Source: Lineolata rhizophorae (taxonomy: Eukaryota > Ascomycota > Dothideomycetes > Lineolatales > Lineolataceae). Taken from it: 64,000 nucleotides of DNA. The stretch is from the NCBI GenBank assembly GCA_010093515.1, contig MU001675.1, forward strand, positions 408,908-472,907, read 5' to 3'. This document shows positions 24,467-36,124 of this stretch, piece by piece; positions within the stretch are counted from its first letter, which is position 1, and each line of letters starts with the position of its first letter. Below the pieces are notes generated by a model. The model did not search any database, had not been told where the DNA came from, and worked only from the letters and a program-made list of their open reading frames with translations. The position numbers were made by a program, and so were the translations under genes.

Positions 24467-25968
24467 TGTAAAGGAGTGAAATTGAGACGGGCAAAGAACC
24501 TATTTAAGTGAAGCTAGTGGACTCGACCAAGAGGGGTGTATTCCGAACGATTTCGGAAGAAGGCTTGGAGCTATCTGCAATGTGGATTTGGACCAAGAAA
24601 GATGGGGAATCATATAATGGGGGGAAGTAAGGGTTCTGGCGTGCGTGGAGAAAAGCAAGCTCCTTATATTACCTCCATCGTCCAAAAAAAACATCAGATT
24701 ACTGGATTTAACCTCCGACGCAAGCGGCACCGCTCACACGAGCCTAGATGCCGAATTGGCGACGAAGCGAGCACTTGCAGCGAGCTGCCGAGTGGACCGC
24801 CAGTAAGGAGGCAATGTCCACGAGGTGTCGCGGATTGGGTGCATTTGGCGAAGAAGGCTTGCGCTGACAGGACGTGGCCCAAGTTGGAGCATTGCAGTCA
24901 TGACCTCAGACGCAAAGTGCTATACGACGAGAGGGGCTGGCGGCCGCCGGCTCTTGAGGCGGCCGAACAGCCATGGGAGCGACGGCGTAAGAACATCCAC
25001 CACTGGCCGGCACATACCTAGGTACTGGAGCAGCGGATACAATTCCAATTTCCAGATTGGGCGCCGCCGCGCAGGGCGTCGAACAAGTCGTCAGCGCTCG
25101 CCTAAGAGCTCTCAACAAGGCAAGGTTAGCGAGTCCACAGTCGGAGCCGGCGGCACTGATTGGGCGTGCTCGGCCGCCCGCGTATGCACGTTGTGGGAGA
25201 ACTCGAGGCCTCGCGGGACCCAGGGCACGCGCGAACGGGGCAGAGAGAGAAAAGCACCGTCCGATGGCGCGGGCGGTGGCCTCTTGGCGGGCGGCGCGCG
25301 AAAGGGGTGGAAGCTTCGGCGCGCGCGGCGCAGATCACCATGCATCCCAGACCTTGCGGGAGGTTTCATCGGGAGGTGTCATGATACCCTGGGCGGGCAG
25401 GCGGGCCTTGGCAAGAGCGCGCCGCACGCGCCCTGGGGCTGTTCCAACAGCCGAGCGCGCACGCCGCGCTGGGTCGGCGCCGGGCCCACATGGCTGGCGA
25501 CCGGCGCATGGGACCCCCATGCCCGCCAGCCGACTCCATCCTCTGGCGGAACTGCCTCGCGACCCCCTTCCCCCCCCGCGCACGACCGCGCCCAAGTCAA
25601 CCACCTTAGACGACGCGCCGCAGATCTCCAGGGCATGAAATTCCCCGACGCCAGCGCGCGCCCTGCCGTGATACGCACGGCTCTGCCTGCCCTCGTATCC
25701 GCCTCGCAGCGTCAAAGTCGGAGTCTGTTCCGGTCGCCCTGTATTGGATCTGGACTATGTACGGAGTGCGAGCGACAAATTCGGTGTCCGGAGTGCTCCG
25801 TGTCGGAGGGAAGCAAGGACAAACCCGCTCTTTTTTCCGGGCTCTACTATGCTTTTGGCGCTCTGCGCCCCTCCTTGCCGCGTCCCTCCTAGCTTCGCCT
25901 CCCGGTCGCCGGACGCGGGACAGGCCGCTTCACGACCGCCTAGCTGCATTTCGTTCCCAAGGGCCTTT
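24467..25968. other. GC-rich intergenic tract with chance open frames
   Basis: This 1.5 kb holds the APH-like promoter and the TAN1 3' region. A plus-strand frame stays open for 355 codons (24825-25892), but several other frames are open over the same stretch. None shows a domain, and the encoded sequence is Arg/Ala/Pro/Gly-rich as expected from GC-rich DNA. No gene is called. Confidence 0.5.
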
Positions 25969-27584
25969 TCACGTCCACCTGTAGATCTCGGCGAGGTTGA
26001 AGCGCTTCAGCTGGTCGTAGTATTTGCCAACCACGGACATGCCGCAAACGTTCTTTGCGCTGTTAGCCACTGGCGTGCCTACGTGCATGAATTACGTGGA
26101 CTGCCCAGAGGATTCCTGCAGCATCCGCCCACGACTTGAGGGTTAACACATCGCACTATAGGTAGTATGTACGCACCTTGTAGACCTCGACAAGAATTAG
26201 TGCATCGTAGTCGGTCAAGTTAACTTTGTGGCCCGCCCCAACAGCCGCGGCTACCTGCTTAATGACGGCCTCTCTCGTTAAAGTGTTGTGGTTCCGAAAG
26301 CTAGGGCGAATCGCAAACTGCAACGAGCGAGCTGTTAGCGAGCGAGGCGTCCTTACCGCTGAAGCTAGAGGAACTGGCTACGATTTGCTTCGTTTATGTG
26401 TTCCCATGCCCTCGTGACGCCGCCAGTCGAAGCAATCAGCTTCGAAATTTTCCGAGGAAGATGCGGAAGGCACCGGTCACCTATCCCGACCACACTCACC
26501 TTCTTGGACGCTGCGCCGGGTTCGTGGAAATGCGGCGCAAGGACCTGCTGTGCGACCTCGGCAAGGCCTTTGTCCGTTGTCTTTTCGAAGCGCGTCATGG
26601 GAGTAAGGCGCTTGATGTAGCGCCCTAGTTTGCGTTCGGCATCCTTTGCCGCGTGGCTGCAGATGGCGTGCACGAATCCCACGGGTTCAATGGGCGGTCG
26701 CGTCCTGAAGAAGACCACTGCGCCACCACGAGCCGACGTTCCGGCTTGGTTAGTCAGGAAGAAGGCAAAACAAAAACCGTAGGACGCCTAGCGAGTGGCT
26801 CACCGCAGTCCACGCTGAGCTTCACGGGCCGGAAGAGCGGCTCCTCGGTTGGCTTTTTGATGCTCTGCACCTCCCGCCTGATCGACGCTTCAATGTCTTC
26901 TGCTTCGCGGTCGGCAGTGTCGTCAGCCGAGGCAGATGCGCCGTCTCCCGCGCCTAAAGCCCCGTGGCCCACGCCATATAGCTTTTCCGCGAACTAAAGC
27001 ACGTCAGTCTGCAGGAGCCGACGATGCCGGGCTGAGCAAGGGTCGCGAGTTTAAAAAAGCCCTGCGCGTAAATGGAACTAGACAACCCTCCCCCTTTGGT
27101 GGGCGAGAAAACGAAAAGTGCTCCAAGGACTCCACGTACGTCTTCGAAGAGATCCTTAAGTTCGGCAGTGCACTTGGCTTTGTTTGATCTGTCGCAGGTG
27201 ACGAATATGCCCGCGTCCCCGGGCTCGATGCCGTCATGAGAAATGGTAGGGACATTGTTGGTAGCTGGCGCAGCGCTTGTATTTTGCCGCGGCGTGCGCC
27301 ACTGCTTTTTGCCCTGAAATGAAGGTTATTCTCAACTCAAAATCCATATGAAGAGACGAAAGCGATGGCGTTCGACGAGAACGCTGGCAGAAAAAGAGGG
27401 CCCCAACTCGACCACACCATCGGAAACTTGGTAGCTAGTAGCGCAATAGAGCAGCGGCCACGCCACTGAACTCTGAAAAGATTGCGTTTCTAATGAACGG
27501 CCGAAGACTCACTCGTTTCTTCTTCGCAGGTTGCTGATCAGCAGCCCCAAGGGATGATGCTTTTCGTTTCTGCTCTGAGGACAT
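25969..27584 (-). CDS. TAN1: THUMP-domain protein Tan1, tRNA N4-acetylcytidine cofactor
   Basis: Tan1 binds tRNA through its THUMP domain and presents it to the Kre33/NAT10 acetyltransferase for ac4C12 formation in tRNA-Ser and tRNA-Leu. The model has six exons: complement join of 27584-27513, 27313-27140, 26993-26804, 26717-26500, 26317-26177 and 26052-25969. It gives 292 aa (yeast Tan1 is 289), with all phases matching. In order are a basic Lys/Arg N-terminus (QPAKKKR), GDAGIFVTCDRSNKAKC, LFEDFAEKLYG, and the THUMP block FFRTRPPIEPVGFV...RYIKRLTPMTRF...LAPHFH. Then come FAIRPSFRNHNTLTR, LILVEVYK and NVCGMSVVGKYYDQLKRFNLAEIY. The last intron ends in GCAAAG and restores VYKNVCGMSVV. The gene lies downstream of the carrier gene on the same strand. 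Confidence 0.93.
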
Positions 27585-29000
27585 TCGTGTTTGCCGCCGT
27601 CAAGAAGGCGAAGGGCCGAATCTTTGGTTAAGTTCGAGTAGACAACGCGTGGATAGCTGGAAGGCGAGATGGAAAGAATCCCGCGTGGTTCGCAAGCGGG
27701 CGGCTGGGTCGAACCTGGTTGGTGGGGACGCTCGCATGGCAACAGGCCTTGGCGAGGGCGAGGATTTTGTTGGTGGTCGTCTTCCCGGGGGATTTTTGGG
27801 ACGGCCCAGCAGAAAATCCGGATCGGAGCAAGGATTCCTCGCTAACTTTAACCAAGCAGCCGGAGCGCCGTCTAGCTTATGCTTCCCGAATGACCCCCAC
27901 TGGTGCACCTTAGAGGTTGGCATTGAACGCCGCAGTGCCACAAAGCGAGCTGACGTTTTCCGTTCGCGATCACTGATCGTGTGCTGAAGCACTGTTTGTG
28001 AAGTCCAAGTGACTCTCTACTCATTTAGGATTGTTTAAGAATCCAGTAAGGCGATGTCCGATCCGACAGAAATTCATATCCCTGCGCAAGTGCACATTGT
28101 ATTGGCACTCCATCAATCATGTGATCTTCCATGGCAGATTCGTTATGCCTACTCGACTCTATTTAAGTGATCTGCAACTGGTATGAGCACAATATTTATC
28201 TAGATTTGTAGTTGAAAGTCTTCCGCATGGAGAGGACACACTTGTTAACTAGTTATGCGCCCGCGGCACTACGACCGGTGGCCACCGGCGAATTGTTTGC
28301 AGGCGGTGCTCTACCTAGACCTAGAGACATGCACCCTCGGCAACTAAAGCGACAATGCGCACTAGCCTACCAGCGGATCAGCTAGCCCCAGCGCGTTCGA
28401 GCTAGCCAGCCACACCATCCATTGCCATTTGCATCTAGATTCCTCCTGAAATGTTGCCAGGAGCACTAACATGAGCGAAGGTCTCAAACGAATATCATTG
28501 TCGAATTTTACGTACTCACAACACCAGTTAGCGAAGCCACATTAATCAAGGGTACAGTAGGACGCGCACCACTGCGCTACGCTAGTAGCTGGAAGCGGCT
28601 GAAGAAGGGTGGGGTCCAACATGTTGGATAAGGCCGACTAGAATCCAGCCGCGCGGTTCAAAATCGCCTAATTGCCGATAGGACCGACCAAGATGTCGGA
28701 ACGCGGATCGTGCATGCACGCCATTCAGCACCTTAAGGTGAATGTTCCCGCTCTGGTCAGGGAGGTTGGTGGGCTCTTGAAACTGATTGCGTGTGCAGTG
28801 ACATACATGCGGAGTTTTATAGGCGGTGTGTTACGCCAGCCACAATAGGCTATAGGGCCCAAGATTAATGACTATTAATCTGACCCATCCCAACTATCAA
28901 AAGCGGTGGCTTTTCAGGTCGCGGGACTCGCATGGCATCACGGTTGGGTTTTCTTTTTTAATGTGCACCCCAAAAGCTTGATGTTCATTACAGCAGCAAA
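27585..29000. other. Intergenic: TAN1 promoter and carrier 3' region
   Basis: 1.4 kb without a supportable gene. The part nearest TAN1 (27.6-28.0 kb) is open on both strands but shows no family resemblance. The rest has frequent stops. Confidence 0.4.
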
Positions 29001-30380
29001 TCAAGAGATTAGCCGCAGCGTCATCTCCGCTCTGCACAACAATGTTAGCGCCACTTTTCAAGAGACCACCTCAAAACCAAGAAGGACAACTCACACAGCA
29101 AAAGTCCCACCGGATACCGGCATAGCCCTCAACAGCGTCGGTCCAATACCTTTCCAGAACCCTCTCATTCCCTCTAGCTCCCAAGTCTGCGTGAAGGCGT
29201 CTCGCATGGTCATATACCGCATGTTCGGCCCAAAACCATCACTCTGCATCTTGCTCTTGATCACATCGAACGGATAGCTAGCGATCCAGAGAGCTTCGCC
29301 CGCGATGCCGCCGTATGTGGTGACCTTTAGGGCCGAAATCTGGTTGCGCGGCGTCTCGGAGCGTTGCGCTTCCCAGTTCATGAGGTACTCGAACGTCAAG
29401 AACCAGACGCCGTAGGCTTGCGCCTCGCGAAGGATAGTGACGGCTTCGCCACGAAACACGCCGCGAAGGATACCTTCGTGCACCGACAGCTTGCGCACGC
29501 AGTCGATGGGTCCGTTGTAAAGCCGGCCGGCGCCGTGTGGCTGCGTTTGCAGCCGGATACGGATGTGCTCAATGGGCCCAGAGAGGACGGAGTTAGTCAC
29601 GCCGGCAAAGGCGCCAGCAAGGTAATACTGCCCGTAGGATAGCGTGGGCGGAGCGCTCGGGTTCGCTTCCTTGTTGCGAGCTTCGAAGGCACGGCGGGCA
29701 TAATGGAAACCGCCAAATTGGATAGATACCTAAAGCTACGTCGTCAATACACGGAGTTGTGTATATGGACCCAATTGAGCTTCCGAGAAAAGCGACCGGT
29801 TGGCCCTTGGATAATATCGGACTGGGAAGACGTACACAAGCGCCAATACCAATCAAGGGAGTCAATGTCCCCTTGTAGAAAGCAAGAGGACCCTCATTCT
29901 TCCATATCTTACCCGCACAATCAAATGCGTTTGAGTACTGCTGTGTCGTTTGCAAACGGACTTTGACGATATCTGCACGTCTCTATCAAAAGAGAGCTCG
30001 GAAGTTGATGTCACGTGGTGGCTTACCGAATGGTTGACCTGCAGCCTTATTCATTAGCTCATCGAACAGAGAGGAAAATGAAGTTATAGCTATTTAAATT
30101 GATACAGTGTGAAATAATTGAGATACTCCAGCAACTAAGCTTCCTATGGAGTAACAATCGACGCAAAAGTCCAGCCAGACGTGGAAAGGCTCTTGACGGT
30201 AGAGCAGGGCATGTCTAGTTCAGAACGTCCACCACCTTAAAATGCTGTGGCAAGGCAAAACTCATACATACCTATCAGAACTTGCGCAATTCCTCCGGCA
30301 GCTCCGGCAAAGAGGTCCTTCAGCGTCCTCTTCAAGCCTTGGCTCTCGACCCCAAGTTCAAGCTCTTCGTCCGTAGTCAT
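29001..30380 (-). CDS. Mitochondrial carrier, YMC1/YMC2 type
   Basis: A solute carrier of the inner mitochondrial membrane, 307 aa. Model: complement join of 30380-30272, 30038-30027, 29972-29836, 29729-29095 and 29031-29001. Exon 2 is a 12-nt microexon encoding part of the first carrier signature; the join reads GQPFDIVKVRLQT (P-x-D-x-x-K). Repeat 2 has SGPIEHIRIRLQT and repeat 3 has SYPFDVIKSKMQ. GPLAFYKGTLTPLIGIGAC and WKGIGPTLLRAMPVSGGTFAV are closely similar to yeast Ymc1/Ymc2, which have been linked to glycine/glutamate and oleate metabolism. The carnitine carrier Crc1 is a less likely alternative. The five exons keep phase throughout and end ...AEMTLRLIS. The ATG lies in MTTDEELELG, 411 bp from the end of the uS2m gene. 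Confidence 0.92.
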
Positions 30381-30791
30381 CTTCTGCACCAACCCCAGGG
30401 CAAACGGCTAAAATGCTGACAACAACTTCAGACTTCTTGCTTAGGCACGACTAGCAGCGTCTAAGTCCTGGGTGCAAAATACTTTGGAAGGGTTAGGTTC
30501 TTTGTTGCGACGAGAAAACAGCGTCAGAAGCTTTTTGTATACCTGTTATCAGCCTATGTTTGGCTTTGAAATCTTAGTGGCGGTGACGTGCTCGGGTCGC
30601 GCTAAACCAAATATGGAGAGCTTGGCATGTCTCTCACCTTGGAACACCAAACAAGGGACTTAAATATACTTTTCATTACTTCTACTGCGGACCATAATTC
30701 CGATTAGATGCTTCATAACTGGTTTGAACAAGTACACTGATCTATGTATAACACTTTTGAAGCACCCATTTCTCAAATACTTTACAAGATC
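30381..30791. other. Intergenic: carrier promoter
   Basis: A 411-bp gap between two co-oriented minus-strand genes. It holds the carrier promoter and the uS2m terminator; no frame is supported. Confidence 0.45.
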
Positions 30792-32121
30792 TTAAGCCTC
30801 ACCGTAACCCCATTCTTCCTTCGCTGCCCCATCTGCACGCTGGGGGCGCTTACCGTGCATGAATTCGATCGGATCAACGCGTTCACCTTTCTCCAGCTCC
30901 GGCCGCTCCGCTGCTGCTTGTGGCTGTTCCAAGTGTGGTGGCGGTCTGAAGGTAATCTTTCCTTCACGTGCAGCCTTCTTTCGAGCTTCCTGGCCCTCCT
31001 CGCCCGCTCTTCCTAATACGCCAGCGACGAGTTGTACGCTTCGAAGGCTATGAAATTTGTTAGGCCAATTTCAAAACTAACATTAGCAATCTTTCCACAT
31101 ACCTGTCATCATTTGCAGGTATTTGGTATGTCACCCAGCTCGGATCCGCATCCGTATCTATTATGCCAATGGTTGGAATGTTGTTTTGGCCGCACTCACG
31201 AAGAAGGACAAAATTCTCCAACGGGTTAAGACAGACGACCAGGTCGGGCTTAATCACCGGCATGCTCTGCAGCTGGTTCTCAAACCCAGGAACCTCCTCG
31301 TCAAACTCGTTCACAACCTTCATGCGGCAATGCTCCAGTAACTGCTGGCCATTTGTGATGCTGCCTGGCGTCCACCGATCAAAAAGATGGCACCCTCCCG
31401 CCAACTCCGCGGCCTTCACCACACAACGCTCATGTCCATCGCGTGTGCCTGCGAAAAGAACGACACCTCCTCGCAGACAGACTTCGCGGACGATCTTGGC
31501 AGCGCGACGGAGGTGCGCTGCTGTTTGTTCGAGAGAAATGATGTGGATGCCTTCGCGTACACCGAATATGTAACGTGAGTTTGCGGGATTCCAGAGGGAG
31601 GTGGAGTGGCCGAGGTGGCACTGTGAAGCGAGGAGAAGCTCGAGGGAGATGTGGGCGGGCCCCGGGGGGTGATTAACCAGCACATGAGGCTTGTAGTGAG
31701 GCATTATGTCGGATCCGCTTCTTCCAATCGTGTTTCCTAATTGCGTGTCAGCATAGTAATGTCGCAAACATTTGTTCGAAGGGACTGAGACGCCGTACGC
31801 ATATGCTGGTAGAGATGCCATTCTTCAACCATCGATCCCGGTTCCGTCGTGGCATCAATTGCGTTGCCGATTGATGGTACGGACTGCTTTGTGTGTGCAT
31901 TGACCATAGACTCTATCGAATGAGTCTCTTGCGAGCTCTTCTGGAGGGAATCCTCAATGCGATCGACCTCGGAGGAGAGATATCTCCGCCAGGGTCTGCA
32001 GGATTGGGCAGAGAGGGTGCGGCGGCCTAAGGTCAGAGTGTCAGCGTTGATGCAATTGTCGCAAGCAAAAGTAATGCGCCGGAATCGCACCTTGCCGCAG
32101 TGCCAGCTGGCGAAGAATCAT
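30792..32121 (-). CDS. MRP4: Mitochondrial small-subunit ribosomal protein uS2m
   Basis: Bacterial-S2-type protein of the mitoribosome small subunit, 382 aa (yeast Mrp4 is 394). Model: complement join of 32121-32091, 32026-31799, 31736-31103 and 31047-30792. Exon 1 encodes MILRQLALRQG and exon 2 continues RRTLSAQSCRPWRRYLSS, together a basic amphipathic mitochondrial presequence. The S2 core shows ASQCHLGHSTSLWNPANSRYIFGVREGIHIISLEQTAAHLRRAA (44 residues, quoted here in overlapping family terms: LGHSTSLWN, RYIFGVREG, HIISLEQT). It also shows GTRDGHERCV, RWTPGSITN, KPDLVVCLNPLEN and NIPTIGIIDTDADP. The exon 2/3 junction uses GTACGG with branch GCTGAC and gives QHMRNTIGRSGSD. The tail is charged. 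It is divergent from WC-1 across 560 bp. Confidence 0.93.
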
Positions 32122-32681
32122 GATGACAGAATTGGGCGCGTTGTGCTGCGTGATTCTGCAGACAAGGGCCCAGGCGTGTCGCTAGCACGATTTCTCGGCG
32201 GCCCGGCGATCTCGTTTTCCCGGATGCGGCGTGCTCACGAGCGCGGCACAAGCAAGGTTAGGAGCCGTGGAGGTAGCGCCGTGTAGTGGGGGACGAGTGC
32301 GGCTACCGGCCGCTGTCTCCGACGCCGCCGCCACACCTCATCTCCATCACCATAGGCAGGCCGTTCGTCGGCGACATCCTAGTCTCCTCTCCCTCTTCGC
32401 AGTCCAGCGCAGCCGTCGTTGGCCCATCCGACTCCTGCGCGATTCGATACCGCCTCTTGCCGTGTCCACATGCCTTGGTCGCGCCCGCCACAGCGCCCGC
32501 CCTTCACCGCCACCGCAACCACGTACCAAAAGCCCACCTCGGTCGCACTGTGATCGACAGATTCGCCCTCGCGCGATTACGCAAGCCCTCGAATACATGC
32601 GGCTGCCGTCTCGAACCCTCGTAACTTTCGACAGTACCCTTGACTGTTCTGGCCGTATCCGGGCCTGCTCCAGGGACCGGC
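32122..32681. promoter_or_regulatory. Divergent uS2m/WC-1 promoter
   Basis: 560 bp separate the two start codons. A GATCGA motif, reported as enriched at White Collar complex sites in Neurospora, lies at 32552-32557, 125 bp before the WC-1 ATG. It could support light autoregulation, but a single 6-mer is weak evidence. The leader side of WC-1 is C/T-rich and has upstream out-of-frame ATGs. Confidence 0.4.
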
Positions 32682-35600
32682 ATGAATGGCTACTATTCCC
32701 GGCATTTTAGTGCCGACGAGTTCGAGCAGCTCGACCAGGCCAACGATGACAGCAACATGATGGGGATGATAGGTGCGGGGGGCATGCAGTCCACGGGGAT
32801 CATGTCTGGGCAGTCGTTGGATGATATTGTCAATCAAAACTCGAAAGCTATGCGACGGCGAAGCGTTCCCGCCCAGTATAGCAGCACACTCTCGCCGATG
32901 AACACTGACATGAGGCGGATGTCGATGATGGAATTTGGCGGGACGTCCTCAGCAACGCCTTTGGATGGATTTCAATTCGATTCTCAGGAGAGTCAGGGTA
33001 TGGAGGGCATGATGCCGACTGGGACAGCGATGGACAACTCAGGCGAAGGCCTTCAGCAACGACGACAGTCCGGAAGCAATATTGCCCTTAACACGCAGTT
33101 TTCGGCTCAGAGTTCGCCATTTACGACCGTCGCACCGCCAGAATCATCATTCGCGACTCCTTTGCAATCCGCCAACCAAATGGATTTGGACATGTCGAAC
33201 CCTTACCTCAACAACGCTGTTGGTATGGGTATGGATATGAACGACCCTTCCTTGAGCTCGATAATGGGGAATGACATGAACTCTCTCAACATGTTTAATC
33301 CACCTCAATTTGGTTCTCCTATGGTAAATTCACCAATTCAACAAGACTTCTCTCAACCGCTATCCGCTGGTCCTAGAGATCTCCAGGCGGCAGCTTTGGA
33401 CCAGACCAGTACTCTATCCGCGCAAAACACTCATACCTCGAACGGAAAAGCATCTCAACCTGGAGTAGTCGGCCCGGAGCTTGGTATGCAAACAGAACCA
33501 AGCGCACAAGCGATGGTGAACTCAGTTCGCAGTGCTCAAGTGGACGATGCGCCGAGTGCTTTCGGCCCTCTACCTCCCCCGCAGGCGGAACCCGGCTTCA
33601 CCGTTGGTCCAAATGGACAAAAACTGCCGTGGGTGACACCACCTGGTAAGTATGGCAGTTTCCACGGATTGCCAAATATATTATCCCGCATGGCCATTCC
33701 GGAGATGAGAGTACTGACTGCAGTGATCCAAGAAGGATTCCCTTCAACCATGAATGCAAGACCCCACATGAATACGGAATTTAAGAACGCCTATTCAGCG
33801 ACTGGCTTTGACATGCTAGGCGTTTTGGTGAGCGCTTCCATATATTCCATTGTTTACCTACTGTTGAGCACATTTTAATACCGATACAGATGAGAGTAGC
33901 TTCAAGGCCAAACCCTGAAATCGACATTGGTTCTGTAGATCTGTCTTGCGCATTTGTCGTCTGCGATGCTGAGAAAGACGACGTTCCTATCGTATATTGC
34001 TCTGAAGTTTTCGAGCGGCTTACAGGATATACGCGACACGAGATTCTTGGGCGCAATTGTCGATTTCTTCAATCACCAGACGGTAACGTTCAGCCCGGCC
34101 TGAGGAGGAAATACGTCGACGATGATGCTGTTCTCTACCTCAAAAACTCGATTATGCAAAGGCGCGAGTCACAGATCAGCCTCATTAATTACCGCAAAGG
34201 CGGTCAGCCGTTTATGAATCTCCTAACGATGATCCCCATCTCGTGGGACGGGTCCGCCGGCGTTAAATTCTTCGTGGGCTTCCAGGTCGATCTAGTAGAA
34301 CAACCTCACTCGATGAAGAACAAGAATCCAGGTAAGCTACTTGATTTGGCTATGCTCCTCTTTACTGAATGATACCTAACCAGGCACAGATGGTTCATTC
34401 TCCATGAACTATCAGAGGGCGATATCCCTGCCGAAATACAGCCTCAAGGTGCCAGACATGTCAAACCAGTCGGATTTCGGCCAAACAGTGCCACGCGATA
34501 AGGTCGCCCAGGTTTTGACATCTCTTGGCACGGCGGAGGTGGATTTGACCAAGCGAATGGGAGACAAGGTCCTCCTTGAAAACACTGACGACGTTGTCCA
34601 CGTGCTTTCACTCAAAGGTCTTTTCCTGTATCTCTCACCGTCATGCCGGAAGGTGTTGGAATATGATGCGAGTGAACTCGTTGGCACTGCGCTGTCATCA
34701 GTATGCCACCCAAGCGACATTGTGCCCGTGACAAGAGAATTGAAGGATAGTTCGAGCAAAATGCCTGTCAACATCGTTTTCAGGATTCTTAGGAAGCATA
34801 GCGGCTATATGTGGTTTGAAGGGCATGGCTCTCTACACACAGAGCAGGGAAAGGGCAGGAAGTGCATCATCCTTGTCGGAAGAGAGAGGCCGGTCTATGC
34901 GCTCAACAAGAACGACTTACTCAACGCGGGAGGTATCGGCGACAATGAACTTTGGACCAAGATGTCGACTTCGGGGATGTTCCTTTACGTATCGTCTAAT
35001 GTGCGCTCCCTACTCGACAGGCAGCCAGACGACCTCATTGGAACGAGCATCCAACAACTGATGCGCACTGACACGCGTGCCGAATTCGGTCGGATACTCG
35101 AGTTCGCACGAGTAGGGAGGAAGGCTTCAACAAAGCATGAGATGATCAATCGGCGTGGCCAAGTGTTGCAGGCCTTCACCACCATATATCCCGGAGATGC
35201 AACTGAAGGCCAGAAACCCACGTTTCTTGTCGCTCAAACACGATTACTCAAATTCTCTCGAGGCTCGAGTACGTCAGTTCAGCGACCTCAATCGTACGGA
35301 AAACAGGACAATGCGTCGTCCGTGGTCTCGAAGAACTCAAATGTTCCGTCAGGTAGTCTGTCCATTGCTGGTAACAGCACGCCACAATCTATGATATCCG
35401 GCACCAACTTCATCTCTACTGAAGGGCAGGCGGCAACATATTCTGGTGCCAGCGGTCTCCCTATCGGTAAACAAGATGAAAGCCTGGCCAGCGAGGAGAA
35501 CGTGTTTGACGAACTCAAGACGACCAGGAGCAGCAGCTGGCAGTACGAACTGCGGCAGATGGAGAAACGGAACCGTGTCCTTGCGGAAGAGGTGCAGAGC

Positions 35601-36124
35601 CTACTTGCGGCGAGGAAGAAGCGCAAGCGGAGAAAAGGTGCCGGCCAGCTTCAAAAGGACTGCGCCAACTGCCACACCAGGGTCACTCCAGAGTGGCGCA
35701 GAGGCCCCAGCGGAAACCGGGATCTGTGCAACAGCTGTGGCTTACGCTGGGCTAAGCAGGTAGCCTATCCTCATGTTTCAATTTCCAGCATCTACTTTAG
35801 CTAACGACTTGACAGAACGGAAGGGTTTCCCCTCGCACACAATCACAGCCATCTGTCAACTCTGCCGAAAGTGGCAAGGGTAGCAAACATAGCGCCTCTC
35901 CCATCCATAGCCAGCACGTTAGGAATGCATCCGAGGTCCTCGGCTCGAGCACGGCGGCGAATAAAGCTGCGGCGGGCGCGAACCCAAGCTCGCCCGACGC
36001 AGTAAAGACGCACACCATGTCGGACATGCACACAGCAAAGGCATCGAAGACGGAGCATGGCGCGCACGCAGCAGCGACAAGCGGTGTGCCGGAGAAGATC
36101 GACGAAGGCGTCGAGCCGGATTGA
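32682..36124 (+). CDS. wc-1: White Collar 1 blue-light photoreceptor and GATA transcription factor
   Basis: This is the flavin photoreceptor that with WC-2 drives light responses and the circadian clock. Model: join(32682-33827, 33890-34331, 34390-35759, 35816-36124), 1088 aa (Neurospora WC-1 is 1167). The N-terminal ~330 residues are Met/Gln/Ser-rich and disordered, with no long polyQ. The LOV/PAS-A domain spans about 382-515; it contains GRNCRFLQSPDG with the flavin-adduct Cys near residue 438. PAS-B follows (DDVVHVLSLKGLFLYLSPSC), then PAS-C (SGMFLYVSSNVRSLLDRQPD). A basic NLS (RKKRKRRK) precedes a GATA finger of C-x2-C-x18-C-x2-C form near 953 (CANCHTRVTPEWRRGP...LCNSCG). The last intron splits the finger just after RWAKQ. 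The start is MNGYYSRHFSADEFEQLDQ. The Ala/Ser-rich C-terminus is variable. Confidence 0.97.

Noticed and set aside
30830-30855. Extra short intron near the uS2m C-terminus
   Set aside because: The GTAAGC...GTGCAG pair would be only about 21 nt, too short to splice; the frame reads through to a stop.
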